The notes beneath the pieces are model-generated. The model was not told where the DNA came from. It searched no databases and worked only from the letters and a program-made list of their open reading frames with translations. Below, one piece after another: positions 9,032 to 17,633 of a stretch of 64,000 nt of DNA (the first letter of the stretch is position 1; every line of letters begins with the position of its first letter). Origin of the DNA: Thermocrispum agreste DSM 44070 (GTDB lineage Bacteria > Actinomycetota > Actinomycetes > Mycobacteriales > Pseudonocardiaceae); assembly GCF_000427905.1 (NCBI RefSeq), contig NZ_KE386603.1, positions 241,162 to 305,161 on the forward strand. Reading direction: 5' to 3'. A program made the translations under genes and the position numbers.

Positions 9032-9160
9032 CTGGTCTCCCTCTCCTGTTGCTCGTGTCTGGTCATCATCCGACGAATCCGAGCTCCCGTCAGGTTTTCA
9101 TGCCCGGAATCCTCCGGCGACTCGGGGTCACCTTCCGGGCCCGGTCGGGGGATCAGCCCA

Positions 9161-10027
9161 TCACCCTCCTGCTCCCGGCAGCGGTTGGTCGGAGATCTGG
9201 TCGGCCGGTGGTGGCTCGACGTCGACCTCGACGCCCCACTCGGTGAAGTCCGTCCGGGCATAGGCCTCGTCGAAGCTCATGCCAGGCGGCAGGTTCTGCT
9301 GCCCGCCTGCGCTGTCCATGATGGCGTCGACGACCTCGCGCATGTCGACGTTCAGGCGTACCGGCAGGTCCCGTTCGTCCAGGTAGACATCGACCGGGAC
9401 GGCGTCCAGGTCGACTTCCGCCAACGCGGGGAGGTCCTGCATGCTGGTGCCGAAGTTCTTCATCACCTCGTCGAAGTCGACTTCGAAGCTGTACTTCGTC
9501 GTCGTCCGGCCGCCGATCGACACCCCGGTCTCGGTGTCCACCAGCTCCCCGGACTCCTTGAGCATGTCGAGCATCGTCCCGGGGTCGCTGGACTTCAGAT
9601 ACTGGTCGACCTTGATACCCGTGCTGGACAGCAGCTCGGGAAGGCTCGTCTTGTACCACGGCCTGTCGGGATCGCTGGGAAGGCCGGGCAGATCCGTGGG
9701 CATCCGCAGGTAGAAGTCGTCGCCGAGTTGCCTGCCCTCGAACTCCATCGTGCCCAGGCCCATGCCCACGCTGCTCATGTCGAACGTCATGGTCACCCAG
9801 CTGCGGGGATCTTCGCCGTCGGCGTAGCTGTTGGCGCCTTCGCCGGTCATCGCGATCGGCCCGAGCCGCATGCTCACCGTGAAGGCCACCGACTTCTCCT
9901 TGGCCGTGCTCGCCGATGCGGCGCGCACCAGGCTCGCCGTGTCCTGGTACTTGCCGTCCCCGACTCCGCAAGCGCCCATGGTCAACGTCAGCGTCAGCCC
10001 GCCTGCCGCGATCAGCGCCTTGCGCAT
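9161..10027 (-). CDS. LppX/LprG-like lipoprotein (copy 2)
   Basis: Paralogue of the preceding lipoprotein, 288 residues, transcribed first in the pair. The signal MRKALIAAGGLTLTLTMGAC gives a lipid-modified Cys20. Aligned landmarks shared with copy 1 are the SLVRAASASTAKEKSVAFTV lead, TKYSFEVDFDEVMKNFGT, VPVDVYLDERDLPVRLNVD and the DFTEWGVEVDVEPPPADQI end. It lacks the Pro/Gly tail of copy 1. The two genes are 129 bases apart and probably share a transcript. A role in lipid transport or membrane-stress signalling is inferred from the family only. Confidence 0.83.
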   Translation of the reverse strand: MRKALIAAGGLTLTLTMGACGVGDGKYQDTASLVRAASASTAKEKSVAFTVSMRLGPIAMTGEGANSYADGEDPRSWVTMTFDMSSVGMGLGTMEFEGRQLGDDFYLRMPTDLPGLPSDPDRPWYKTSLPELLSSTGIKVDQYLKSSDPGTMLDMLKESGELVDTETGVSIGGRTTTKYSFEVDFDEVMKNFGTSMQDLPALAEVDLDAVPVDVYLDERDLPVRLNVDMREVVDAIMDSAGGQQNLPPGMSFDEAYARTDFTEWGVEVDVEPPPADQISDQPLPGAGG

Positions 10028-10135
10028 ACCGCCCCCTGTCCGCCGTGGCTTGTCCTTGCTGTGACGCGCAGTAAGGTGCGTCGGTTTCCGGTACTACGCA
10101 AAATGCCTGCCGACGGCGTCAGTTGGGCGTGTTTG

Positions 10136-11152
10136 TCACTGTCCGGCCACGGCATCAGAGCCGGTGCGGGACGCCAGCAGCCTGCGCAGCGACCCGAGTC
10201 GTACCGCGGGCACGGCCCCTTCACCGACCAGCGCGTCCAGCGCGCAGTCCGGGTCGGCGGGCGGTCCGAGATGGCCGCAGTTCGGCGGGCAGTGCTCGGC
10301 CGCCTCGGCGAACTCCTCGAACGCCAGGACGATGTCGTCGGCGGTCACGTGGGCCAGCCCGAACGACCGGACGCCGGGGGTGTCGACGACCCACCCGCCT
10401 GCGTCGCCCGGCAACGGCAGGGCCACCGCCGCCACCGACGTGTGCCTGCCCTTGCCGACGGCACTGACTTCCCCGGTGGCCAGATCGGCGTCCGGGACCA
10501 GCCGGTTGACCAGCGTGGACTTGCCGACTCCCGAGTGGCCGACCAGCGCCGTGACACGCCCTGCGAGCAGCTCGGTCAGTTCGTCCAGCGGCTGATTGAC
10601 GCTGGTCACCAGCGTGCGCACGTTCAGATCGGCGTAGTACTCCAGCACCTGGTCCGGGCTCGCCAGGTCCGCCTTGGTCAGGCACAGCACCGGCTCCAGC
10701 CCGCCGGTGTAGCAGGCGACGAGGCAACGGTCGATGAAGCCGGTCCTGGGCGGCGGGTCGGCCAGCGCGGTCACGATGAGCAGCTGCTCGGCATTGGCGA
10801 CCACGACGCGCTCGTACGGGTCGGTGTCGTCGGCGGTGCGCCGGAGAACGCTGCGCCGGTCGTGCACCCGGACGATGCGCGCCAGCGTGCCCGGCTTGCC
10901 GCTGATGTCGCCCACCAGCGCGACCGAGTCGCCCACCACGATCGGGGTCCTGCCCAGCTCCCTGGCACGCATGGCGACGACCCGTCGACCGGGGTCGCCG
11001 TCGATCGCGCACGTCCACCGACCGCGGTCCACCGCGATCACCATGGCGGTGACGGCGTCCTCGTGCCGGGGACGCCGCTTGCTACGCGGCCGGGAACCAC
11101 GTCCAGGACGAACCCGCACGTCGGATTCGTCCAATCTGGTCCAGTCGCGCAC
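10136..11152 (-). CDS. rsgA: Ribosome small-subunit-dependent GTPase RsgA
   Basis: Circularly permuted GTPase that helps the final maturation of the 30S subunit. Motif order is G4 (TKAD) before G1 (GHSGVGKSTLVNRL) before G3 (DTPGVRSFGL), the hallmark permutation. An N-terminal OB-like domain precedes it (MVIAVDRGRWTCAIDGD). A zinc-binding segment, CPPNCGH with a later PDC, follows. The GTG at 11152 gives 338 residues and the typical actinobacterial N terminus rich in Arg/Lys (RVRPGRGSRPRSKRRPRHED). The gene is divergent from the SRAP gene with 49 bases between starts. Confidence 0.93.
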   Translation of the reverse strand: MRDWTRLDESDVRVRPGRGSRPRSKRRPRHEDAVTAMVIAVDRGRWTCAIDGDPGRRVVAMRARELGRTPIVVGDSVALVGDISGKPGTLARIVRVHDRRSVLRRTADDTDPYERVVVANAEQLLIVTALADPPPRTGFIDRCLVACYTGGLEPVLCLTKADLASPDQVLEYYADLNVRTLVTSVNQPLDELTELLAGRVTALVGHSGVGKSTLVNRLVPDADLATGEVSAVGKGRHTSVAAVALPLPGDAGGWVVDTPGVRSFGLAHVTADDIVLAFEEFAEAAEHCPPNCGHLGPPADPDCALDALVGEGAVPAVRLGSLRRLLASRTGSDAVAGQ

Positions 11153-11201
11153 GGTGGTTACGATAAGCGGCCAAGGCCACCTCAAGCAGAGGAGGACCGC
11201 G

Positions 11202-11978
11202 ATGTGCGGGCGCTATGCCGCCACGAAGGATCCGGCGACCCTGGTCAAGGAGTTCGACGCGGCCGACAACACCGAAGGCCAGGCGCGTCCCGACCACAAT
11301 GTGGCGCCGACCAAGAACGTCGTCACCGTCGTGGAGCGGCATCCGCGCGACGCCGACGGCACGGTGCTCGAAGACGAGCCCCCGCAGCGACAGCTGCGCA
11401 TGATGCGGTGGGGCCTGATCCCGTTCTGGGCCAAGGACAAGTCCATCGGCGCCAAAATGATCAACACGCGGGCGGAGACCGCGGCCAGCAAGCCCGCGTT
11501 CCGCAAGGCGCTCAAGCGGCACCGCTGCCTGGTGCCCGCCGACGGCTGGTACGAGTGGCAGCGCCTCGGCAAGAACGCCAAGCAGCCCTTCTACATGACC
11601 ACAAGGGACGGCTCGTCGCTGGCCTTCGCGGGCATCTGGGAGACGTGGCGGGATCCGCAGGCCGGACGGGACGTTCCGCCGCTGGTCACCTGCTCGGTGC
11701 TGACCGTCGACGCGGTCGGCCCGCTGACCGACATCCACGACCGGATGCCGTTGGTGCTGCCCAGGGACGCCTGGGGACACTGGCTCGACCCGGATGTCGA
11801 CGACGTCGCCGAGCTGCTCAAGCCGCCGCCGCTGCAGCTGGTGGACGAGCTGGAGCTGCGGCCGGTGTCGAACCGGGTGAACAGCGTCCGCAACAACGGC
11901 CCCGAGTTGATCGAACGTGTCGACCCGGCGCAGCAACTGGACGAACCGGCGCTGTTCGACGCGCCCAACTCGGCATGA
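11202..11978 (+). CDS. SRAP (HMCES/YedK) abasic-site DNA-crosslinking protein
   Basis: SOS-response-associated peptidase family. It shields abasic sites in single-stranded DNA by forming a thiazolidine link through Cys2 after Met removal. MCGRYA puts the catalytic Cys at position 2. Other expected features are NVAPTKNV, MRWGLIPFWAKD, INTRAET, CLVPADGWYEW and IHDRMPLVLP with the conserved His. Length 258 residues, near the usual 220-250. The ATG is preceded by GAGGAGGACC. Its stop overlaps the next gene's ATG (ATGA). Confidence 0.95.
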   Translation: MCGRYAATKDPATLVKEFDAADNTEGQARPDHNVAPTKNVVTVVERHPRDADGTVLEDEPPQRQLRMMRWGLIPFWAKDKSIGAKMINTRAETAASKPAFRKALKRHRCLVPADGWYEWQRLGKNAKQPFYMTTRDGSSLAFAGIWETWRDPQAGRDVPPLVTCSVLTVDAVGPLTDIHDRMPLVLPRDAWGHWLDPDVDDVAELLKPPPLQLVDELELRPVSNRVNSVRNNGPELIERVDPAQQLDEPALFDAPNSA

Positions 11979-12583
11979 CACGCATCGAGATCGACACGCC
12001 GTCCGGTGTGGCGGCCGCCGAACTGCATGTCGCCGAGGAAGGATCGGCCTGCCTGCTGCTCGGCCACGGTGCGGGCGGCAGCATCACGGCTGACGACTTG
12101 GTCGCGGTGACTCGAGCCGCGCAGCAGGCCGGGGTACACGTGGCGCTGGTCGAACAGCCGTATCGGGTGGCAGGTCGCCGCACCCCACCTCCGGCGAAAC
12201 GGCTCGACGAGGCCTGGCTGGCCGTCGCGACCGTCGTCGGCGAACGGTTCGGCGGCGCTCCGCTGGTGTTCGGTGGCCGGTCGTCCGGTGCCCGGGTGGC
12301 GTGCCGTACCGCGGAAGCGGGCGGCGCGATCGCCGTGCTGTGCCTGGCGTTCCCGGTGATTCCGCCGTGGAACCGGAAGGCGACCAGGCAGCCCGAGCTG
12401 GACGCCGTGCAGGTGCCCACCCTGGTGGTGCAGGGCGACGCGGACCACTTCGGGTGCCCCGAGTCGGGCCCGCACCACGAGGTGCACGTGGTCCGGGGCA
12501 ATCATTCGCGGTTCGCGGATCTGCCTGCCGTCGCCCGCTACGTGGGCGAATGGCTGAGCCGGGTGGTTCGCGTGCGGCAGTGA
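11975..12583 (+). CDS. Small alpha/beta hydrolase (KANL3/Tex30-like)
   Basis: Alpha/beta-hydrolase of 202 residues with the compact dienelactone-hydrolase-like architecture of the KANL3/Tex30 group. The oxyanion strand is LLLGHGAGG, the nucleophile elbow is GGRSSGAR, the acid is probably in VVQGDADHFG, and the catalytic His is in VVRGNHSRF. It is translationally coupled to the SRAP gene by a 4-base overlap, so a DNA-damage link is possible but inferred. The substrate is unknown. Confidence 0.85.
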   Translation: MTRIEIDTPSGVAAAELHVAEEGSACLLLGHGAGGSITADDLVAVTRAAQQAGVHVALVEQPYRVAGRRTPPPAKRLDEAWLAVATVVGERFGGAPLVFGGRSSGARVACRTAEAGGAIAVLCLAFPVIPPWNRKATRQPELDAVQVPTLVVQGDADHFGCPESGPHHEVHVVRGNHSRFADLPAVARYVGEWLSRVVRVRQ

Positions 12584-12668
12584 AGGCCGGCGAACGCCGA
12601 TCGTGACGTTGCACGCTCAGGTGACATCCCCTTGGCAGGGCGACGACCCGTGCGACTACGGTCGAGGT

Positions 12669-13964
12669 GTGTTGCGGATCAAGTCGAAACTGACTTCGTG
12701 GTTGACGCGGCTGTACCTGGCCAGGGCCAGCCGCCGCGGGTTCGATCTGGAGAAGCTGCCCGAAGCGGCGCTGGTGCCGCTGCGGCGCAACGGCCTCGAC
12801 CCGGTCGCCGAGCTGGGGGAGATCCGCCGTCGCGAGCCGGTGAGCAAGCTACCGGTGCCGTTCGGCGTGACCATCTGGCTGGTCACCGGCTACGCGGAGG
12901 CCAGAGCGGTGCTCAGCGACGCCAAGGCGTTCAGCAACGACTTCGGCAACCTGGTCGGCAAGGCACCGGGCGCCACCGCCGAGCAGAACCCCGGCGGCCT
13001 GGGATTCGCCGATCCGCCACATCACACGCGGCTGCGCAAGATGCTGCAGCCGGAGTTCACCGCGCGCAGGCTCAAGCGGCTGACCCCGAACATCGACGCG
13101 ATCATCAAGCGGCAGCTGGACGAGATGGACGCCGCGGGCAAGGACGGCCGGCCGGTCGACCTCGTCGAGCACTTCGCGCTGCCCATCCCGTCGCTGGTGA
13201 TCTGCGACCTGCTCGGCGTCGACTACGGCAGGCGGGACGAGTTCCAGCGGCTGGCCATGCAGCGGTTCGACCTGATCGGCGGCACGATGGGCACGCTGGG
13301 CGCGATCTCCGAGTCGCTGGAGTTCCTGCTCGGCGTGGTGCGCGAGCAACGCAAGAACCCGGGTGACGACCTGCTCGGCATGATCATCCGGGAGCACGGC
13401 GACGACATCGACGACCGGGAGCTGGCCGGGCTGGCCGACGGCGTGCTGACCGGCGGGTTCGAGACCACGGCCAGCATGCTGGCGCTGGGCACCATGGTGG
13501 TGTTGCGCGACCCGCAGGCGCGCGAGATCGTCAGCAACGGCAGCGCCGACGACCCGGCGGTGCACCGGTTCGTCGAGGAGCTGCTGCGCTACCTGACCGT
13601 GGTGCAGGTCGCCTTCCCGCGTTTCGCCCGCGAGGACATCCAGGTCGGCGACAAGCTGATCAAGGCAGGGGACATGGTGGTCGTCTCGCTCAGCGGGGCC
13701 GACCGGCACGAGTCGCTGGGCGAGGACATGGAGAAGTTCGACGCCACGCGGGAGCCGACGCAGCACCTGGCGTTCGGCTGGGGACCGCACCGGTGTGTCG
13801 GCGCCGAACTGGCGAAGATGGAGCTGCGAGCCGCCTTCCCCGCGCTGCTGCAGCGCTTCCCGCAGATGCGGCTGGCCACGCCGGAGGAAGAGCTGGAGTT
13901 CCGCAAGGCTTCCATCGTCTACGGCGTCGAGTCGCTGCCTGCGGTCCTGCACCCGGCGAGCTGA
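12669..13964 (+). CDS. Cytochrome P450
   Basis: Heme-thiolate monooxygenase of the soluble bacterial class. In order: a helix-C segment (FADPPHHTRLRKML), the I-helix oxygen-activation motif GGFETTAS, the ExxR motif in VEELLRYL, and the heme loop FGWGPHRCVGAELAKMEL with ligand C376. I chose the GTG at 12669 (431 residues), which opens VLRIKSKLTSW. An in-frame GTG at 12603 would add 22 unconserved-looking residues. No ferredoxin or reductase gene is adjacent. The CYP family and substrate cannot be assigned from sequence alone. Confidence 0.93.
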   Translation: MLRIKSKLTSWLTRLYLARASRRGFDLEKLPEAALVPLRRNGLDPVAELGEIRRREPVSKLPVPFGVTIWLVTGYAEARAVLSDAKAFSNDFGNLVGKAPGATAEQNPGGLGFADPPHHTRLRKMLQPEFTARRLKRLTPNIDAIIKRQLDEMDAAGKDGRPVDLVEHFALPIPSLVICDLLGVDYGRRDEFQRLAMQRFDLIGGTMGTLGAISESLEFLLGVVREQRKNPGDDLLGMIIREHGDDIDDRELAGLADGVLTGGFETTASMLALGTMVVLRDPQAREIVSNGSADDPAVHRFVEELLRYLTVVQVAFPRFAREDIQVGDKLIKAGDMVVVSLSGADRHESLGEDMEKFDATREPTQHLAFGWGPHRCVGAELAKMELRAAFPALLQRFPQMRLATPEEELEFRKASIVYGVESLPAVLHPAS

Positions 13965-14006
13965 CCGGCGTCGGTCCGGCACCGGCACCGAACTCGCGCC
14001 CTCCTC

Positions 14007-14203
14007 GCCGAGGTGTTCGTGCCTGCTGGGGTTAGCTGGCGATTGCCGCTGCTGGGGCTCTGGTCGCGGTGATGGGGTCGTGCGGGGTGAGTCTGGTCGC
14101 CGGTTCTGGCGTTCCTTGCCGAGGTGTTCGTGCCTGCTGGGGTCAGTCGGCGATCGCCGCCACTGAGGCTCCGGTCACTGCGATCAGGTCGTGCGGGGCG
14201 AGT
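14007..14203. repeat. 86-base direct repeat duplicating the 3' end of ybaK
   Basis: Copy A is 14007-14092 and copy B is 14118-14203. Both start GCCGAGGTGTTCGTGCCTGC and end GTGCGGGGYGAGT. Copy B contains the last 61 bases of the ybaK coding sequence and its stop; copy A is a diverged non-coding echo just downstream. About three quarters or more of positions match by eye. Confidence 0.8.
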
Positions 14204-14619
14204 TCGATCTCCAGCCCACGCCTGCCCGCCGAGCAATAGATCGTCGGCCAGTCGTGCACCGACGTGTCCACGACCAGCGGCAGTCGGCTGCGCTGGCCCA
14301 CCGGCGAGATCCCGCCGACCACGTACCCCGTCGCCCGCTGCGCGGCGGCCGCATCGGCCATCTTGGCCCGCTTCCCGCCCACGGCAGCGGCCAGCGCCTT
14401 GAGGTTCAGCTTCCGGGTGACCGGAACCACGCCGACGGTCAGCTTGCCGTCGACCTCGGCGACCAGCGTCTTGAACACCCGGTCGGGCTCGACGCCCAGT
14501 GCCTCGGCCGCTTCCAGGCCGTACGACTCCGCTGCGGGATCGTGCTGGTAGGCGCGCACCGAATGGTTGATCTTGCGTTTGGCCAGCAACGTGGTGGCCG
14601 GAGTGCCTTTGCCCGCCAT
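14143..14619 (-). CDS. ybaK: Cys-tRNA(Pro)/Cys-tRNA(Cys) deacylase YbaK/EbsC
   Basis: Trans-editing hydrolase that clears Cys mischarged on tRNA(Pro). The 158-residue length fits YbaK. It begins MAGKGTPATTLLAKRKINHS and has the conserved FKTLVAEVDG strand, VVPVTRKLNLKALA with the active-site Lys region, TGYVVGGISPVGQRSRLPLV with the GxxSPxG loop, and a final VSAGRRGLEIEL-like segment. It is divergent from sigR; the SigR-type promoter at 14684 lies in the shared gap. Its 3' end is part of an 86-base duplication. Confidence 0.93.
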   Translation of the reverse strand: MAGKGTPATTLLAKRKINHSVRAYQHDPAAESYGLEAAEALGVEPDRVFKTLVAEVDGKLTVGVVPVTRKLNLKALAAAVGGKRAKMADAAAAQRATGYVVGGISPVGQRSRLPLVVDTSVHDWPTIYCSAGRRGLEIELAPHDLIAVTGASVAAIAD

Positions 14620-14683
14620 GGCGTCGCAGCCTACGACAGCGTCGCGCCACTGCCGGAACGTGTCCCGCGGGTCGTGAGCACGC

Positions 14684-14710
14684 GGGAATTCTGCGCGGCC
14701 GTGAACCGTT
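14684..14710 (+). promoter_or_regulatory. SigR-type promoter in front of sigR
   Basis: GGGAAT at 14684-14689 and GTT at 14708-14710 are separated by exactly 18 bases. This matches the SigR/SigH consensus GGAAT-N18-GTT. The expected start of transcription would fall around 14716-14720, at or next to an in-frame GTG at 14720. This supports autoregulation of sigR. Confidence 0.82.
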
Positions 14711-14899
14711 GCACCAGGCGTGTTCACCGAAACCCGGTCGCCCGGTCCAGTCCGTGGGCTATCACGTCGTGCTTCGAGGCGCGGACCGGCCACACCGCGC
14801 GTATCCTCGGCACCGTCGTCGGCGAGCCCGGGGACGGGTCCGGGGGTGTGCCAGTGCAGGGCGCGCCGCGGGCCGGAAGCGGCAACGGAAAGGACCGGT

Positions 14900-15508
14900 T
14901 TGCCCAGTCAGATCACCGAGTCGGAACGCATCGAGCTCGCCGAGCGATTCGAGCGGGACGCGTTACCGCTGCTGGACCAGTTGTACTCGGCCGCGCTGCG
15001 GATGACCCGCAATCCGGCCGACGCCGAAGACTTGGTGCAGGAAACCTACCTGAAGGCCTACAACGCGTTCGCGTCCTTCAAGGAGGGCACGAACCTCAAG
15101 GCCTGGCTGTACCGGATCCTGACCAACACCTACATCAACTCGTACCGGAAGAAGCAGCGTCAGCCGCTGCAACAGCCGGCCGAGGACATCACGGACTGGC
15201 AGCTGGCGCAGGCCGAGAGCCACACGTCGCGCGGGCTGCGGTCGGCCGAGGTGGAGGCGTTGGAGCAGCTGCCGGACGCCGACGTCAAGGACGCGTTGCA
15301 GCGCCTTCCGGAGGATTTTCGCCTGGCGGTGTACTTGGCAGACGTCGAGGGCTTCTCCTACAAGGAGATCGCCGAGATCATGGGCACACCGATCGGTACG
15401 GTGATGTCCAGGCTGCACCGGGGCCGCGGTCGGCTGCGCGAGCTGCTGGCCGACGTGGCTCGTGAGAGGGGCTTCATCAAGCAGGGGGTGGAGGTGGCGA
15501 AGCGATGA
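14900..15508 (+). CDS. sigR: ECF sigma factor SigR (SigH/RpoE-like)
   Basis: Redox-responsive ECF sigma factor that directs thioredoxin, mycothiol and proteostasis genes. Region 2 spans [34 protein letters not shown] and [21 protein letters not shown]; region 4 spans [47 protein letters not shown]. The TTG at 14900 gives 202 residues and has GGAAAGGA upstream. The frame stays open 60 codons further up to a GTG at 14720, next to a SigR-type promoter. That could encode a longer isoform, as described for S. coelicolor SigR'. The stop overlaps the rsrA start by 4 bases. Confidence 0.95.
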   Translation: MPSQITESERIELAERFERDALPLLDQLYSAALRMTRNPADAEDLVQETYLKAYNAFASFKEGTNLKAWLYRILTNTYINSYRKKQRQPLQQPAEDITDWQLAQAESHTSRGLRSAEVEALEQLPDADVKDALQRLPEDFRLAVYLADVEGFSYKEIAEIMGTPIGTVMSRLHRGRGRLRELLADVARERGFIKQGVEVAKR

Positions 15509-15819
15509 GCGACGAGTGCGCTGACGCCCGGCCCAACTGCTCCGACGTGCTCGCCGAGGTCTATCTGCTGCTGGACAAGGAGTGCCACGAGGAACACGCC
15601 GCCGAACTACGCAGGCACCTCGACGGTTGCCCGGACTGCTTGGAGCAATACGGCATCTCCGAGGGGCTCAAGCAGCTGCTGGCGCGCAAGTGCGGCGGCG
15701 ACCACGCCCCGCAGAAGCTCAAGGAGCGGCTGCGCGCGAAGATTCGCGAGGCGCACCTGGCGGGCGCCGAGAAGTCCGACGCGGCCGGCGAGGGCACCGT
15801 CGAGGTGCGTGAGGACTAG
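15505..15819 (+). CDS. rsrA: Zinc-binding redox anti-sigma factor RsrA
   Basis: Anti-sigma factor that holds SigR inactive and lets go when its thiols form a disulfide. The ZAS motif is present: H38-x3-C42-x2-C45, with further Cys at 12 and 27, matching the RsrA layout in which an N-terminal Cys pairs with the last ZAS Cys. Length is 104 residues, typical. The Glu/Lys-rich C-terminal helix ([15 protein letters not shown]) is typical. Translationally coupled to sigR (ATGA overlap). Confidence 0.95.
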   Translation: MSDECADARPNCSDVLAEVYLLLDKECHEEHAAELRRHLDGCPDCLEQYGISEGLKQLLARKCGGDHAPQKLKERLRAKIREAHLAGAEKSDAAGEGTVEVRED

Positions 15820-15824
15820 CTCAC

Positions 15825-15899
15825 TCAGGCGTTCGGCTTCTTGCCGTGGTTGGCGTTCTTCTTCTTGCGGCCACGGCGCTTACGAGCTCGCTTCGACAT
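15825..15899 (-). CDS. Ribosomal protein bL37 (actinobacterial 24-residue protein)
   Basis: A 24-residue, extremely basic protein starting MSKRARKRRGRKKKNANH and ending GKKPNA. It is too short for usual gene finders. It resembles the bL37 protein seen in mycobacterial 50S structures, and it lies between the anti-sigma gene and the PdtaS kinase, the position I recall for bL37 in Mycobacterium. An AGGAG sits 7 bases before the ATG at 15899. It is convergent with rsrA, with only 5 bases between stop codons. Confidence 0.85.
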   Translation of the reverse strand: MSKRARKRRGRKKKNANHGKKPNA

Positions 15900-15971
15900 C
15901 CATGTACTCCTCGTGGTTTTCGGACGACTTAGTCTGACACGAGTCGTCGTGCGTCGATTCAGGGGAGTGCC

Positions 15972-17462
15972 GTGAGTACGCTTGCCGAGCTGCTGGCCGA
16001 GCACACCGGGTTGTCCGGGGAGGCCGCCGACCACCTGCAGATGGTGGTGGCCGAATGGCAGCTGCTCGCCGATTTGTCGTTCGCGGACTTTCTCATGTGG
16101 GTGCCCATCGAGGGCAGCGAGTCGCAGTTCGCGTGCGTCGCGCAAGCCCGGCCGACCACCGGTGCCACGGCGCATCCCGAGGACGTCGTCGGCAGCCGGG
16201 TCGACGAGCGCGAGCACCCCCAGCTCGCGGTCGCCCTGCGCACCGGGCGCATCGTGCGCGAGGAGGAGCCCCGGTTGTCCAACGGGGACATCCTGATGCG
16301 CCGGGAGGCGATCCCGGTCCGGTTCCGGGACCAGGTGATTGCGGTGCTCAGCCGGGAGTCGAACCTGAGCGTGCCCAGGGTGCCCAGCTCGCTGGAGATC
16401 GCTTATCTGGCGGGCGCGTCGGATCTGTGCCAGATGGTGGCGGACGGGACGTTCCCGCACGAGGGCTCGCACACCGACGTGCACAGCAGCCCGCGGGTGG
16501 GCGACGGGTTCATCCGGCTGGATCCGTCCGGCACGGTGGTCTTCGCCAGCCCCAACGGCCTGTCCGCCTATCACCGCATGGGGCACAAGTCCGACTTGGT
16601 CGGGACCCGGCTGGCGCCCTTGACCCGGTCGCTGCTGGCGGATCCGTTCGACGCCACCGAGGTCTCCCACCGCATCCTGGAGGCGCTGGAAGGGCGGCCC
16701 GGCACCCGGGTCGAGGCGGAGTCGCGGCGTGGTGCCGTGGTGCTGTTCCGGGCGCTTCCGCTGCGTCCGGCGGGCACCCCGGCCGGGGCGCTGGTCTTGG
16801 TGCGGGACGTCACCGAGGTCAAGCGCCGGGACCGGGCGCTGATGAGCAAGGACGCCACGATCCGGGAGATCCACCACCGGGTCAAGAACAACTTGCAGAC
16901 GGTGGCCGCCCTGCTGCGGCTGCAGTCCCGCCGCACGCAGAGCGACCAGGCCCGGCGGGCGCTGGAGGACTCGGTGCGCCGGGTGTCGTCGATCGCGATG
17001 GTGCACGAGACGCTGTCCATGTCGCTGGACGAGCGGGTCGACCTGGATCAGCTGCTGGACCGGGTGCTGCCGATGCTGTCGGAGGTCACCACGGCAGGAG
17101 AGTCGCCGGTGGAACTGGTCCGGGAGGGATCGTTCGGTGTGGTGGCCGCCGACCTGGCGACGCCGTTGGTGATGGTGCTGGCCGAGCTGGTGCAGAACGC
17201 CGCCGAGCACGCGTTCGAACGGGGCAAGCCGGGCAGGGTGACCGTGCGGGCTGCCCGGTCGGCCCGGTGGCTCGAGGTGTCCATCGTGGACGAGGGGCGC
17301 GGGTTGCCGCCCGGCTTCTCGCTTGAACAGGCGGAAGGACTGGGCCTGCAGATCGTGCGCACACTGATCGAGTCGGAATTGCGGGGGTCGCTGTCGCTGC
17401 GCAACTGCGAGCCGTCCGGAACGGAGGCTGAGCTGCGGATACCGCTGACGTGGCGAAGCTAG
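15972..17462 (+). CDS. pdtaS: Two-component sensor histidine kinase PdtaS-like (GAF-PAS-HisKA_2)
   Basis: Soluble sensor kinase, 496 residues. The N-terminal GAF domain (about 1-150) and PAS domain (about 175-285, GDGFIRLDPSGTVVFASPN) are followed by a HisKA_2 dimerisation helix EIHHRVKNNLQTVAALLRLQ with H301/H302, one of which is the phosphoacceptor. A HATPase domain follows, with the N box LAELVQNAAEHAF and G boxes DEGRGLPPGF and GLGLQIV. PdtaS partners the ANTAR regulator PdtaR, encoded elsewhere. No membrane segment. GTG start at 15972. Position next to bL37 and whiB1 matches the mycobacterial Rv3220c neighbourhood. Confidence 0.92.
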   Translation: MSTLAELLAEHTGLSGEAADHLQMVVAEWQLLADLSFADFLMWVPIEGSESQFACVAQARPTTGATAHPEDVVGSRVDEREHPQLAVALRTGRIVREEEPRLSNGDILMRREAIPVRFRDQVIAVLSRESNLSVPRVPSSLEIAYLAGASDLCQMVADGTFPHEGSHTDVHSSPRVGDGFIRLDPSGTVVFASPNGLSAYHRMGHKSDLVGTRLAPLTRSLLADPFDATEVSHRILEALEGRPGTRVEAESRRGAVVLFRALPLRPAGTPAGALVLVRDVTEVKRRDRALMSKDATIREIHHRVKNNLQTVAALLRLQSRRTQSDQARRALEDSVRRVSSIAMVHETLSMSLDERVDLDQLLDRVLPMLSEVTTAGESPVELVREGSFGVVAADLATPLVMVLAELVQNAAEHAFERGKPGRVTVRAARSARWLEVSIVDEGRGLPPGFSLEQAEGLGLQIVRTLIESELRGSLSLRNCEPSGTEAELRIPLTWRS

Positions 17463-17558
17463 TCGGTGGGTAGCGCAGCGGACGCCGGTGGTGCACCCGG
17501 CGTTGGGGCAGTCGGGAGTGTGCCCGTGCGGCGTCGCTGGCCGGTCTGCGGGCACACG

Positions 17559-17594
17559 AAAGAGCCGGCACCCGGGAGGAGGTGCCGGCTCTTT
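17559..17594. terminator. Bidirectional terminator between pdtaS and whiB1
   Basis: Perfect 14-base arms, AAAGAGCCGGCACC (17559-17572) and its complement (17581-17594), with an 8-base loop. The plus strand ends in TTTT and the minus strand in a matching run, so it can serve both convergent genes. Confidence 0.9.
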
Positions 17595-17633
17595 TCCGTT
17601 GCGGGAGGCTTGTCGAAGCCTGTGTCGCTTCCG

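Noticed and set aside
7976..11900. A very long plus-strand open frame across the lipoprotein and rsgA genes
   Set aside because: It is antisense to clear genes with motifs; its own translation is Arg/His/Val-rich low complexity, as expected from high-GC codon bias.
12603..12668. Earlier P450 start at the GTG at 12603
   Set aside because: Would add 22 residues that do not resemble P450 N termini; the region looks like a promoter or leader.
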